Below are positions 20,503 through 31,775 of a stretch of DNA of 64,000 nucleotides, in pieces. A model generated the notes under the pieces. That model saw nothing but the letters and a program-made list of their open reading frames with translations, had not been told where the DNA came from and ran no database searches. Location of the stretch: NCBI RefSeq assembly GCF_029784135.1, contig NC_073746.1, forward strand, positions 110,144,661 through 110,208,660, in the 5' to 3' direction. Each line of letters opens with the position of its first letter. Within the stretch, counting starts at the first letter, position 1. The DNA comes from Toxorhynchites rutilus septentrionalis (taxonomy: Eukaryota > Arthropoda > Insecta > Diptera > Culicidae). A program made the translations under genes and the position numbers.

Positions 20503-20668
20503 TATAGCATCAAACAAATCTTAGAGCATTTCCGATTCGATTGGTATGCAAATCAAGAGAATTCGTTCACGGTGAAAATAGTTATTAACGTTAACTTTAT
20601 TTCATAAAAACGTGACCTGTTTTCTGATTTGGCACCCTTCCTGAATAACGTAGTTCTGCGTCAAAAAA

Positions 20669-21583
20669 TACGCTCTAAATTAATTTTCAACTCAGTTCGC
20701 ATATTATTGGTGTAAAGATTTTAATTGATTTTTTCAAGTTATCGCAATATTTTGTTTGAGAAATAAAGAACAGTTTGATTTTATTGTACGAAATCATGCA
20801 TACTCATGTGATGGCTCTACAGTTGAAAAGAGTCAGTACTTTCTAACCAGTTTCGGGATCAGCTCCATTAGTTTTTTTGCTACTTTCGGACTTCCTGTTG
20901 TTGGTTCGTTAGTATGAAAATCATCGCAGGATATCACATACAGAGGATATGAGATAATCCAACAGTCAATTCACGAGCGGAATCTGCATTGCGAGAGTGT
21001 AGGATTGATTTGCGACACGCTTGTTCAGCTGATATCATGTTGTAAAGAAATCAAACTCATCCTGACAACATGGGAGTACTGCAGATTAATACACTTATTC
21101 TACATTCCGAACTTTATACTCAAACCTTTACCTCCAGATTTCTGATAGTTAATGGATTTCAAATAAAAATGATACATACATAAGTCTTTTGTTTAATTTT
21201 TTTCCACATTGGAATTTTGGAGTCAGAATGTGGATACGTATGTATAACAAATGCCAGACATTGTATACTTGTTTCCGATTCCAGTTTATGATCCTAGATG
21301 TCGGATGGTATGTCTGACATACGTAATCCATATTCAAGGTTATAATTCATCACATTCTATAAAACAGGTTCAATCACAGATACAAATGAATACCTTATTT
21401 GGTTTTTTTTTATCCATGTCTCAGATTTAGTTCATATATTCGAACTTATAAATGAGTATTCCAGATTTTTTTCATATTGCGCAAATTTCGGTTCCCGGAA
21501 TAAATCGCCGCAGAAAACGACTGCAACAGATACAACCACTCAGAAAATGTGTGGTTGGCTAGAAATATTGTGGCGCGGTATTG
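20669..21583. other. No gene recognised
   Basis: AT-rich interval; frames of 60-73 codons on the minus strand lack motifs. Confidence 0.35.
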
Positions 21584-22296
21584 TAGGGTAAATGATCTTG
21601 GTTTTCCAATTTGGGGTGTTTTTACGCAACTAGTAAATGCAAATCGATTTTTCTTCATGAAACTCACACATAATCGATACGAGTTTGGGTTTGTTGAAAA
21701 GCCCCAAGTCTCTACTTGCTAATACTACCATAAGGCGTTCAAATAATTCAAATTTCTATGTTTTTTAACGATTTTTTTCAATGAGAAATTATGATCGTGG
21801 TTTGTCTACCTCTGATCATGGTTTGTCCAAAAAATGATCATGGTTTGTCCGGTTTTAGGAATTACCATTTTTGAATGAAAAAAATCGAAATTTCAAATAG
21901 ATGTTGCATTGTTCGAGTTTACTGTTATCATATTGATCCATTCATAATATTTTAACTTTCTTCAGAATACCGCCTTTTCTTGTGCTACGCGCGGAGGACA
22001 ACATAAACAAACTGCAGCGCGCCAAGCGATTGCCATAGTAACCATGTGGACAATCCAACATCAGTTTTTTGGACAAATCATGATAAGAATTGAGATGACA
22101 TCACATATATAAATCTGATACAAACGGTGTGCAAACATGATGTTTACAATATTTGTAAATGTTATAATCCAGAAAAGATCTGAATATGTACTCAATATTC
22201 ATCCGGTGGTCAGTTAAAAGTTACCTCAAATGAGGGGTGCTTTGAAAAAATCCACCTTCATTTTATAATCCTTTAAAACATTGTAATTACGTAAAA

Positions 22297-23111
22297 TCTA
22301 TATATATTATATATAAAAATGGATTTCTGTCTGTCTGTCTGTCTGTCTGTCTGATTCTTATGGACTCGGAAACTACTGAACCGATCGACATGGAAATTGG
22401 TATGTAGGGGTTTTTGGAGCCGGAGAAGGTTTTCATGATAGTTTGAGACCCCTCCCCCCTCTCTAAGGGGGGGCTGCCATACAAGTGAAACACAAATTTC
22501 TACATTACTCGAGAATTAATCAAGAAGATTAGGCATCTGAAGGTTTTGGGGCGCAATAAATGATTACATGGTGGTTAGATACACCTCCCCCTTCTCTTAG
22601 GGGGGGCTGCCATACAAATGAAACACAAATTTCTGTGTTACTCGAGAATTAATCAAGCAAACGAAACCAAATTAGGCATCTGAAGGTTTTAGAGTGCAAT
22701 AAATGTTTCTATGGTAATTAGACACTCCACCCCCTCTCTAAGGGGGGCTGCCATACAAATGAAACACAAATTTCTGCATTACTCGAGAACTAATCGAGTA
22801 AAGGAAACGAAATTTGGCATGTGGAGGTTTAAGGGTGCAATAAATGTTTCTATGCTGGTTAGGCACTCCACTCCCTCCCCCTCTAAGGGGGGGGGGGGGG
22901 CGTTGCTGATACAATGATGAGTTTTGGTAGAAGTACTAGGAATTTTTTAGTAAAAGGTAAATACAACGGGGTCGATTAGAAGATCAATCAATGTACAGTT
23001 CTGCGATTGGACTCATGAACTTGCGCTTAGTAAGAAAACGTGAATGTTTAAAGTTAACAAAGATAACAAAAAACTAATTTTGGGCGGAACGAAGTTTGCC
23101 GGGTCAGCTAG
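22297..23111 (+). mobile_element. Non-autonomous Helitron, 815 bp
   Basis: Begins TCTATATATATTATATATAA, continues with a (CTGT)n run at 22327-22354, and ends GTTTGCCGGGTCAGCTAG. TC at the start, CTAG at the end, insertion between A and T, and no target duplication are Helitron features. The empty-site paralogue near 60806-60820 (CGTAAAAATATACTATC) confirms precise insertion between A22296 and T23112. Internal units of about 139 bp (CCATACAAATGAAACACAAA) repeat about 3.5 times. No Rep/helicase is encoded, so it depended on another element. Confidence 0.85.
22327..22354. repeat. (CTGT)n microsatellite at Helitron 5' end
   Basis: Seven perfect CTGT units; also present in the Helitron at 37547. 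Confidence 0.9.
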
Positions 23112-23274
23112 TATCCTATAAAACCACTGTAAATCAGGAAAAGACAGTTTTATTTATATGTTTTGAAACATTCTAGAGCATTCAAAAAAGTGGACAAACC
23201 ATAATCACATTTTCGACTGGACAAACGAACATCATTTACCTTATTTCAAAACAAAAATTAAACGGACAAACGTA

Positions 23275-23660
23275 ATGCACCAGGCAAACATTTGGCAAAC
23301 AGGATCGTATCTGTGTGGCATGTTCAGTTCTGGCAACACGGCCATCGACAGTTTAGCGATGAAGTGGACTGGGCACTCGGTACATTTTCCGCCATTTTAT
23401 CAGCAGGCAGTCACCGTTCGGCTTCGAGCGGTCTCCGATTATCTCGCGGACGTTCAGGGATCTTGTCGATCCTGCCAGGGAGCGAGAATTAAACGGGATA
23501 ATCGGAAACTGCCTTGAACCGAAATATTTTCAGGGGCTCTGCGTGGAAATTAAGTGACAAACATTTGCACGTTTCCGAAGTGCATTTGGTGTGATTCCCA
23601 CCGTGTGTGAAATATTCCAAGCAGAAATTAGAAAACTGCTTGTTTTTTTTTCATTAAAGT
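23275..23660 (+). pseudogene. GC-rich cassette, tentatively a decayed histone H2A.V-like copy
   Basis: One frame reads HRSASSGLRLSRGRSG (about 23415-23465), which keeps seven of thirteen positions of the RSARAGLQFPVGR block of H2A.V at correct spacing. Downstream, in order, are AALRG-like sequence near 23540 and a GVIPH-encoding stretch near 23600, as in the H2A.V C-terminal region, with about 84 nt missing between. Frameshifts and stops occur throughout. A paralogous segment lies at 24722-24870. The match was found by eye and is weak; an unrelated repeat is quite possible. Confidence 0.3.
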
Positions 23661-24155
23661 TTGTATGTGTCCAAAAAAGCAGTAAAACCTTTGGAGGGGA
23701 ACAACTTGAAATTACATGGAGACATGAGTAACCAGCGGAAAACTACAAGTAGCAGAACTATCCGATCATAGGAGGCATGAAGATTTTCAGTACGTGGATG
23801 ATACGTTTGGAAAAAAGTATAAACAGAACAACATGGATGGCAGAAATTTTAATGCTCCATGTTGAACTGTAGGTTGACTTGAATGATAGCAAAATTGAAA
23901 CTTGTTGCCAGAAATAACGATTTGTTTTTTCAATTAATGCAGCTCAATTTGGTTGCTATAGGGTAACAAAACAACATGTTTTTCCAATATTTTTCCTATA
24001 TTTAGTAGGTGATATAAAAAAAGATTACAGGTCATATATTAATAATGACCGTTACTCTAAAGATGCACAAGGAAAACCAACAAATTATTAACACCGATAT
24101 GTTCCACTTGTTTCAAAATATAGCAAGATAAAAATAGATAAATGTTTTATAATCA
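23661..24155. other. No gene recognised
   Basis: AT-rich spacer between the GC-rich cassette and the minisatellite. Confidence 0.3.
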
Positions 24156-24560
24156 GTACGGATCGGGACGACCATTCGATGAATCTGTAGAAAATAAATG
24201 GATGAGCGCGGATCGAGACGACCGCATGATAATGATAAGAGTGCGGATCAGGACGACCGTGCTGTGTAAAAATAGAAGCAAAATTATTGGCAGATCGGGA
24301 CGACCGCGCAAAACAAGTACGGCTCAGGACGACCGCATTAAAAAATATTATAATAAGAGTGCGGATCGGGATGACCGTGCTGTGTAAAACTGGAAGTAAA
24401 AATATTAGCAGATCGGGACGACCGCGCAGAACCTGTGCGACTTAAGACGACCGTATAAAAAATGATAATGATAAGAGTGCGAATCGGGAGGGCCGTGCTG
24501 TGTAAAAATAAAAGTAAAACTTTTAGCAGATCGGAACGACCGAGCAGAACAAGTACGGGC
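24156..24560. repeat. GGGACGACCG minisatellite with about 118-bp higher-order unit
   Basis: About ten occurrences of a GATCGGGACGACCGC-like motif, spaced 28-48 bp apart and alternating between variants followed by GCATGATAATG, TGCTGTGTAAAA and CGCAGAACAA. The set repeats with a period of about 118 bp (compare 24245, 24364 and 24482). The core has CGG/CCG dyad ends. Non-coding; some units have point changes. Confidence 0.88.
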
Positions 24561-24721
24561 TCGAGACTCGATGTGTTGTTATTTAAACGTCATCAATTAG
24601 CTCATATATCCCAGAGGTGGTTCAAATGTTTTATGTGATGGAAAATACACTGAAACGAAATTCACATGTATTTGTTTTGTCGTCTTTTTCATTCAATTCA
24701 TTTTTTTTTCGGAGAAGAGAG

Positions 24722-24870
24722 AAGATGTTTGGCCAGCCCTGTTCTGGCAATAGGGGCATCGTCAGCTTAGCGATCAAGGCTGGGCATTCGGCACATCTTC
24801 CGCAGGCAGTCACCGTTCGGCTTCGGGCGGTCTTTGGTTATCCTGCGGACGCTCAGGGACACACCGAGGT
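24722..24870 (+). pseudogene. Second copy of the GC-rich cassette (tentative H2A.V-like relic)
   Basis: Closely matches 23325-23470: GTTCTGGCAA, ATCGTCAGCTTAGCGAT and CAGGCAGTCACCGTTCGGCT are shared. One frame reads RSASGGLWLSCGR, again seven of thirteen positions against RSARAGLQFPVGR. Only the N-terminal part is present. It sits on the other side of the minisatellite from the first copy. Confidence 0.3.
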
Positions 24871-25115
24871 GACCCCTTTGTTCACGCTAAAGGGACGACA
24901 ATTTTTATTTCATATTATTTATTCATTAGATGAATACTCAATGTTCAAGCTAAAGAGCGGGCTTTTAGAAAACACACTGACATTTTTTCGGTGATCAGTG
25001 ATCAAGTTCGACGAAAATAGAGAAAATTTGCTTTTAGAGGTTTACCCTAAAATACATATCGTTTCAACTGTTTGAAATTGTTTATCCCAAAAAATATGAG
25101 ATATCATATAGCGTT
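24871..25115. other. No gene recognised
   Basis: AT-rich spacer up to the first Helitron repeat unit. Confidence 0.3.
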
Positions 25116-25711
25116 AAAAAGATAGCGGTTCTGCCATACAAATGAAACACAAGTTTCTGCATTACTCGAGAATTAATCTAGAAAACGAAATCAAATTTGG
25201 CATGTGAAGGTTTTAGAGAGCAATAAATGATTTTATGGTGGTTAGATACTCCTCCCCCCTTTCTAATTGGGGGGGGGGGATTTGCCATACAAATGAAAAA
25301 CAAATTTCTGCATAATTCGATAACTAATCAAGCAAATGGAGTCAAATTTGGCATGTGATGATTTTGGAGGGCACGAAACGTTTCTATTGTGAATAGACAC
25401 TCCTCCCCCTCTCTAAGGGGAGAAGAGGAGAGGGGTCTGTCTTTATTCTATCATATTTTTGGTATCAAACATTTATTCCATGTAATGGAGAAACAATTTA
25501 TTTACAAGTTGTTGAAAAATCTTTATCGAGAATTGTGTGTACTATGAATTTTTTAGTAAAAGGTAAATTTAACGGGGTCGATTAGAAATTCAATCAATGA
25601 ACAGTACGATTGGACTCATGACCTTGCGATTAGTAAGAAAACGTGAATGTTTGAAGGTATTGATAACAAAAAACGAATTTTGGGCGGGGCGAAGTTTGCC
25701 GGGTCAGCTAG
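25116..25711 (+). mobile_element. Helitron fragment, 5'-truncated
   Basis: Starts within the internal repeat units (CCATACAAATGAAACACAAG near 25133) and ends with the family 3' terminus GTTTGCCGGGTCAGCTAG at 25694-25711, followed by T. It includes the TTTATTCTATCATATTTTTGG module also found in the small Helitron at 53.5 kb. The TC-starting 5' end is missing. Confidence 0.8.
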
Positions 25712-25812
25712 TTTCTAGAAATGGCCCGTCTTATCCCGCCTTCCCCTACGTTTTTATGTTTGTCGGTTTTCTGGGTTTCGAAGAAATGTTAAAATCTTCA
25801 TAGTTTATAATA

Positions 25813-27079
25813 GAGGAACTGGTACAAATTCGGTACCCCGTGGGTAGTTTGGTACCCACCCGGATCTCCGGCGGTAATGAGCGCACTCTGGTGGTGAATA
25901 AAAAATAGTGTTCTAGTAATGTGGTAACAAACGTAAGATGCCAAAAACTCAAAATATCTGTGTTTTTTTTTAAAAAAATTCAAGTTTTGTTGTTTTTGAA
26001 ATCACGAAAATTTTTCATGTGCCGATTTTAAATATTAAAGCTGACAGCAAGAAATTGATGTTCTTCAACGAATTCGAGCAAGTGTATCAAGATTTTAATC
26101 AAAAATCTAATAGATTTCATTCCAAAGTGAAAATTCGGTATGCGGGTAATTTGGTATCCCAATGTAAACATAGTGTTGATGATACACTATGCAAAGTATT
26201 GCATGCTCATGCAGCAAAATTTTACTTTACGTTTTTAGAAATAAATCGAGATGAAATTTGTTCACTTTTTCTTGAAAAAAAAACCGTTTTTTTTGTTCCT
26301 CTTTGTTTTATAAAATTGCATGCTTTTTCGTCAAAGTTGAGTTAATTTACGTAAGATAGTGTACTTCACTTTTATTTTGTATGAAAATGTCGAAAAATAC
26401 ATTTTTCAGTGATTTCAGGACGATTCTTTTAATTTGAAAAAAAAAAAATTGGTTGCCTAATTTATACCCAGGCATCTCGGGTATTCGAATTTGAGTTGTT
26501 TCACTTCTATGCTCAAAGCTCCGAGCCAAATCAAGATTTTTGGTAACTTCGATATAACATACATTTTACTTTCAAATTTGTACGTTGTATCGAATTGTAC
26601 GTTATATCGAAGCATAATAAAGAACTCAAAAACGTAGTTTATATTACTTTATTGTGTTGCTGTTTAAGTAAAGTTAATGAATAAATTCAGCTAGAAGACG
26701 AATTCAATCTTTCTCATGATGTTTCCCTTCGTACTGTCGATTAAAATATGATTAATTTAGAATCCGGAATCACAAAACAGTTGTGCTTCGGGATTGGTTA
26801 AAGGTACACATCAAACTTTAGTATCAAAATACTGATAATTTATTGTTCTTTCAGAAAAAAAATATTCAAAAAATTATTCCTTTGGACTTTGATAATGTGT
26901 ACGTTATATCGAGGTAAAATGTACGTTATATCGAGTGACGTTATATCGAGGGTACGTTATATCGAAGTTCCCTGTAGATCCTTTCATAAGCTGACGTAAT
27001 ATGAAGAAATTACGACCATTGGCCAAGAGTCAAGTCCAAAAAAAAACAAAATGGGGTACCGAATTTGTACCAGTTCCTC
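25813..27079. mobile_element. TIR element, 1,267 bp, with nested MITE
   Basis: Ends GAGGAACTGGTACAAATTCG (25813) and CGAATTTGTACCAGTTCCTC (to 27079) are near-perfect inverted repeats of about 28 bp flanked by TA (25811-25812, 27080-27081). Subterminal GGTACC/GGTATC motifs recur at 25850 and 26150. A 108-codon frame (26019-26345) has no recognised domain. The MITE at 26540-26984 lies inside it. Confidence 0.8.
26540..26984. mobile_element. MITE with TACGTTATATCGA repeats
   Basis: Right end CGTTATATCGAAGTTCCCTG, followed by TA. The left end is degenerate (GGTAACTTCGATATAACATAC). GTACGTTATATCGA-like motifs occur twice near the left end and four times in a cluster at 26900-26970. CAG/CTG ends next to TA suggest a pogo-type MITE. 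Confidence 0.65.
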
Positions 27080-27081
27080 TA

Positions 27082-27540
27082 CTAAACTGGATTATTTGCT
27101 CAATTATTCGTATCGAATAACAAACAGCTGAAATTTTCTCTATTAGTTGATGAGCGAATAAATTGAAAAATCGGACAAATTCAACAATAATAGCATTAGT
27201 AATCCGCTTTTTTCGGAAACATTAGTAATTGTGTTCCTTATTTTCCCGCATTCTACGAGATAACGTTATTTGCCTATTGTTACATAAACCCGAAAGTCAC
27301 TATATATTTCCACACAACAACAACAGAGATTTTGAATTATCATTAGTCACCAAAAAGGTTTGTAGCCCTGAGCTCGACAAGCATCGTACCCTTAACGATG
27401 TAATTATATCATTTTATATCAGTTTTTCTCACGCTGATTAGACATTTCCGTCAGCAGCATCAATCTTGTGGTTTTGTATTCTTAAACATTATGCAATAAT
27501 CGTGGAACCATTGTGATAACAGTCAACAATCATTCCGCGA
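27082..27540. other. No gene recognised
   Basis: AT-rich; a 70-codon plus frame (27229-27441) lacks motifs. Confidence 0.3.
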
Positions 27541-29220
27541 GTGTTGCTTGAACTCCGAACGGAAGTGGATTCAAAGACACCCACTCAAGGCTTACTTTAG
27601 AAGGGAATAAAATTTGCATTGGACGTTGCGTCAGCAACGGTCCATCAAACGCTACGAGATGTGACCAACAAATCAAAACAGGACCACCGAGAATGGAGCA
27701 TGACTTCTTTAGAATATAATTACTGCAGAAAAACAATGAAACTACATCGCCATTTTCTCATGTGAACAAAAAGGGGGTTACAGTTTACGTTGGGTTAATG
27801 GAGTATTGTTGCAATTTACCTGTGGGACACATAGTCATAATCCGTCCGCTGCGGCGTTTTGCGGTGAAGCGCTTGACGCAAAATAGCCTGACGACCGCTG
27901 GTGGTGGTCATTGGGACCATTCTGAGGCCACCGTGGGTGATTATGTTTTTGTTTTCCCACTAAGCATCTGTGAATGGGTGATGTATGTGGTTGCCCCCCA
28001 TTAGAAGCCATTATAAAGCAATTACGTGTGATGTAATTTGAGATCAATCACCCGGCGTCGTTGGTGGCTTGTTTTTTTTTTGTTAGCTGCTTAATTGTTG
28101 TTGGAAAATTGTGCAATTGATCAAGGTGTTGAAAATGGAAACTTATTGAAGGGTATGATTCACTCCTAACATTGTGAAAAAAGACAGACAATTAACATTT
28201 AAATCATTCTGTATTTATTTCCGTGCAATCTGAAACCAATCCCATAATGGTCGCTTAATTAGTAAGGTCATCACGGTATCTCCATCGGTAACCTTCGCCA
28301 AATCGATACCGATCGACGACCCGCATGCTTTTTCTCATTAACCAAAAAAGGAAATCGGATAGCAATCTGTTTTTGAACTAAATCGCCTCGATCGCACCAT
28401 GTTAATGATTCTGTACTTGCTAGAAGTTCACCTCACCCAGGTGAACGTCCACACCCTTCACCGGTTGTGCCGACCGGTATTGCTCCGTTGTTCGTTTTCG
28501 CCCCGTAGAGGAAGTACGAGTGAGCGTCCTTTAAACCTACTTTTAACCCACCATGAAGGTCATCTGCAACCGCCGGAGACCGGTGATCGCGTGATACAAA
28601 CGCGTACGGTCGTAAAACAATACGCCTCGACAAGGAAGGAGTTTGTCGTAATAAAAAATAAAATACGAACAAATCGGGAACCGAACCGAACGGTGTGGTA
28701 AATCATGCGATATGTGTATTAATACATACACCTATGGCTAGATCGAACTTGATCGATCGGCAAAAGGCGTTCGACCGCGGTTTTAATTAGCCGCGGGCAG
28801 CGAATTATTCACCAGTGGCCGTGACTTGTGGAACAGAAAGACAGAAAGGCTGTGCTGCGTTGTTTGGTCACAATATCGATATGCTGCGACCCAGAAGTCG
28901 TCGGGCGGATTCTTTTAAGGTGGTGGTTGCTCAAAAGGCCTGTGGAGAGGAACAAAACCAGAACGGACAGTTTATGGCCATTAATCATGCAGATAATGCT
29001 CGAATCCATTAGCTACACAGGTATGCGGATGGCTTCTGGAAGGCAAAAAAAACGAAACTTTACTTGACTGTCGGGATTCTATTCGAAGGACGTTACGGCG
29101 GTTTGTGGTCGATCCAGTTGTCATGTCAAGCGAATAAAGAAGGCGTCCAATTCGGTAGAGACTGATTGGCTCGATGACTGGCAGTTGTGGGTATAATGGG
29201 ATCGAGAAAAAACTATACTT
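27541..29220. other. Higher-GC, single-copy-looking DNA
   Basis: GC is raised, especially 28270-29160. Frames of 60-100 codons occur on both strands (28399-28701 plus, 28433-28672 minus, 28828-29067 plus) and overlap, so none is preferred. A regulatory or transcribed non-coding role is possible but not shown. Confidence 0.3.
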
Positions 29221-29954
29221 TGTTTCAATTTTAAACAGACAAGCTATTTATACGGCGTTCAAAATTATCACGCAATAGCGGGGGGACCTTTCAAATATTG
29301 TCAGATAAATATAGATTCAATGTGGCAGAAGAAATTGCCAAAATCTCATTATTTATTATGACCATTCTATTAATCTTCTGGAACATAGATATAACTTCTA
29401 AGATAATTTTATTCCAAAAATTTGCTTAAAACAGAACAACCGATAATATCGAGCATAGGTGGTGGAATTTATGAATTTGGCTACGGAAAGCTGTAAAATT
29501 TGAAGGTTACTGCAATAATTTCACGTACGAATATCTGAAGATCACAGCGAATTAATGGGGTGATTTCATGGAATTAGCCGCCGGCTATCAGATTCCAAGA
29601 TTCCAGTCTGCTCGAGGCATTGAGATCTACTTAACCAGAACGTGATCAAGATCCATTGGTATCAGGATCTTTTATGCAAATCAGGTGCGTGAGTTGGTTC
29701 CTTGTGATTGGAATCGACCTTTTCGACGGTTTCATGATAATCAGAATGTTTCAGAGCGGATGCATAAATAAGGACGGTGTTTTCTGGGCGAAAACGCATT
29801 GGGCGTTAGTAATTGCTTTCGAATGTTTTGTGTTTCTCAATTCCGTAGGTTTATATCTACTTTTATTGTTGTTTCCAGCATGGTTTCCAGTATCTCATTC
29901 CCACGCATATATTACAGAAAATTATCTCAAATATTCTATTCGGAATATGGTTGA
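29221..29954 (+). other. Unassigned DNA with one hydrophobic open frame
   Basis: The frame 29656-30081 (141 codons) has two hydrophobic stretches, VSWFLVIGIDLFDGFMIIRM-like and WALVIAFECFVFL extending to LLLLLFPAWF. Its last third lies in the neighbouring minisatellite, which argues for a chance or hybrid frame. No family recognised. Confidence 0.2.
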
Positions 29955-30705
29955 CAGGTGCACAGTGGTCCGAAAGCCCTCAAATCGGGGAGAAATTGAT
30001 AGCTCCTATGAGATGCTTTCCAGAAGCATGGTGTCCTCAGCAAAGTTGATCTTAGGATTCCTGGTCATCATGGGGAGATAATGGTTTAGTTCACAATATT
30101 ATCGCTAGGGCACGCAGTGGTAAGAAATTCATAACGGGAAAAAGTAATAACTCCTCAGGAATGCTTTCTAGAAACATGTTGTCTTCAGCAGTGTTGATCC
30201 TATGATCCCTGACTATAACCGAATGACAATGGTTTAGTTCATAATATCTCCGCTAGGGGACACAGTGGTCCAAAAAAATCAAAACGGACAAAAAATCTTA
30301 ACTTCTCAGAAATGCTTTCTAGAAACATTGTGTCTTATTCAAAGTTGATCCTATGTTCCCTGACCTTAATGGAATTACAATGATTTAATTCGCAATTTTA
30401 CCGCCCTAGCGGTAAAAGTGATGAACAATTAATCAAACTGAGCTAGAATTGATAATTCCTCAGGAATACCTTTTCGAAACATGGTGTCTTCTGATAAGCT
30501 GGTTTTATGATCCCTGACCAAAATGGGGCGACCAAAGTTTAGTTCATAATATCACCGCTAGAGCGCACAGTGGTCAGAAAAAAAAAGATCTAAATATTGG
30601 AAAATTCAACTTCTCAGGAATGCCTTCTTGAAACATTGTATCTTCTACAGAACTGATCCTATTATCCCTGGCCATAACGGGTTGACAATAGTTTAGTTCA
30701 AAAAA
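29955..30705. repeat. Minisatellite, about 149-bp unit, five copies
   Basis: Units share CACAGTGGTCC (29959, 30108, 30258, degenerate near 30405, 30556), TCAGGAATGCTTTCTAGAAA, TTGATCCTATGATCCCTGAC and ATGGTTTAGTTCATAATATC. Copies have diverged by point changes and small indels. Confidence 0.9.
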
Positions 30706-30784
30706 TCACCTGTATTTTGTGTTGAAACCGGAAATTAGTACGGAATATTTTTTTTATAAATAAAATACAGTTTGAAATCCGCAA

Positions 30785-31172
30785 TTTGACGAATTTCATG
30801 CCAACTCCACTGGCCGTTGGCAGCACCATCTCTGATAGCAGTGAAACATTGTGGGTGTAAAAACATGGTTCATTTAAACAACTTTGCATACTTGAAATAT
30901 TCGAAAAAGAATTAGACTACTTTTAGGACAACTTTTTCTGGTTTTGGTTAGACTCCTTTTTTTTTAAAAAGCCAATTTAAAAAAAAAACAAAAACTTACA
31001 AATCAAAAACCATGATTCTTACAAAATTCTTGTCGAAGGATGAAATGTGGGAAATTATTTAAATTATCATAAAAAAATACCAAAAATTTTTTGGAAAAAA
31101 ATTTCGCTGATAAAAAAGTTATTTTAAAAATTCAAATTGATTTTTCTCAAAAACGTATTTTTATGAAATTCC

Positions 31173-31251
<79 letters not shown>

Positions 31252-31775
31252 TTTTTTTTGTTTAAAGTCAAGATAGCGATATAGTGTATTCAACAAAATT
31301 TAAGATCATATTCAAATACAAACTTTTGTCGAAGACATCAACTTTCTATCTTTTATAGTTTTTAGAACATAAGTCATTTTTGTATGTAAATTCCTAAAAA
31401 AAAATATGTTTTGCTCGTTACATTTTTGTGTGTAAATTCGTACATTTGACATGTTCTTGACATGTTTCTGAATAGAGAAAAGTTAACAGCGCATGTAAGT
31501 TGCGATAATTTATACATAAAAATGTTACGAATTAAATTAATACTATTTTTCCGAAGAAAAAAAATTAAAAAGTTGTTGTTCGAACAACTCTTTCCATGTA
31601 AATGTGCCCATCGTCCGATGTATGGAAAACTTGTTGGAAATTTCAAGAGCTATTTATATCAATTTTTTTCAGAATTTTAAAAGTAAATTTTTTTTATGAA
31701 AATTAATAAAATCGACAATTTCCTGCATTTCATCTTTTGAAGCGAATGTTGTAGTTTTTTAATTTAATTTTTTTG
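30785..31775. mobile_element. Half-length copy of the 9-11 kb foldback element
   Basis: Starts GACGAATTTCATGCCAACTC, as at 8993, and follows the left arm through AATTAGACTACTTTTAGG and TTTTGTCGAAGACATCAACT to about 31775. It corresponds to one arm, itself an inverted repeat (31016-31180 against 31610-31760). A (TA)n run plus poly-T at 31169-31259 has replaced part of the interior. Confidence 0.75.
31169..31259. repeat. (TA)n microsatellite followed by poly-T
   Basis: About 33 TA units, then about 25 T. The isoleucine/tyrosine-rich open frame across it is an artefact. Confidence 0.95.

Larger units (their letters stand above)
18360..20668. mobile_element. Non-autonomous TIR element with internal tandem repeats, split by a mariner
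   Basis: TIR-like ends TATTTTCGACGTAGAATTAC (18380 on) and GTAGTTCTGCGTCAAAAAATA (about 20650-20670). Internal landmarks recur at 52.66-52.88 kb (left part) and 54.76-55.05 kb (right part: TTATTAACGTTAACTTTATT, GACCTGTTTTCTGATTTG), showing a dispersed family. It carries an array of about 97-bp repeats at 18657-18900. The mariner-like element at 19201-20502 is inserted within it; without it the element is about 1 kb. Confidence 0.6.
21586..23241. mobile_element. TIR element (MITE) containing a Helitron insertion
   Basis: The left end GGGTAAATGATCTTGGTTTTCC (21586) and right end TGGACAAACGAACATCATTT (to 23241) are imperfect inverted repeats; TA flanks at 21584-21585 and 23242-23243. A paralogue with the same ends is at 60004-60970. 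Without the Helitron at 22297-23111 this copy is about 840 bp. Internal ATCATGGTTTGTCC repeats at 21800-21850 echo the terminus. Confidence 0.8.

Noticed and set aside
24156..24560. CRISPR-like array from short regular motifs
   Set aside because: The intervening spacers are themselves repeated with a 118-bp period, so this is a minisatellite.
29656..30081. Two-helix membrane protein gene of 141 codons
   Set aside because: The last third lies in a minisatellite and no family or splice context is recognised; kept only as a note.
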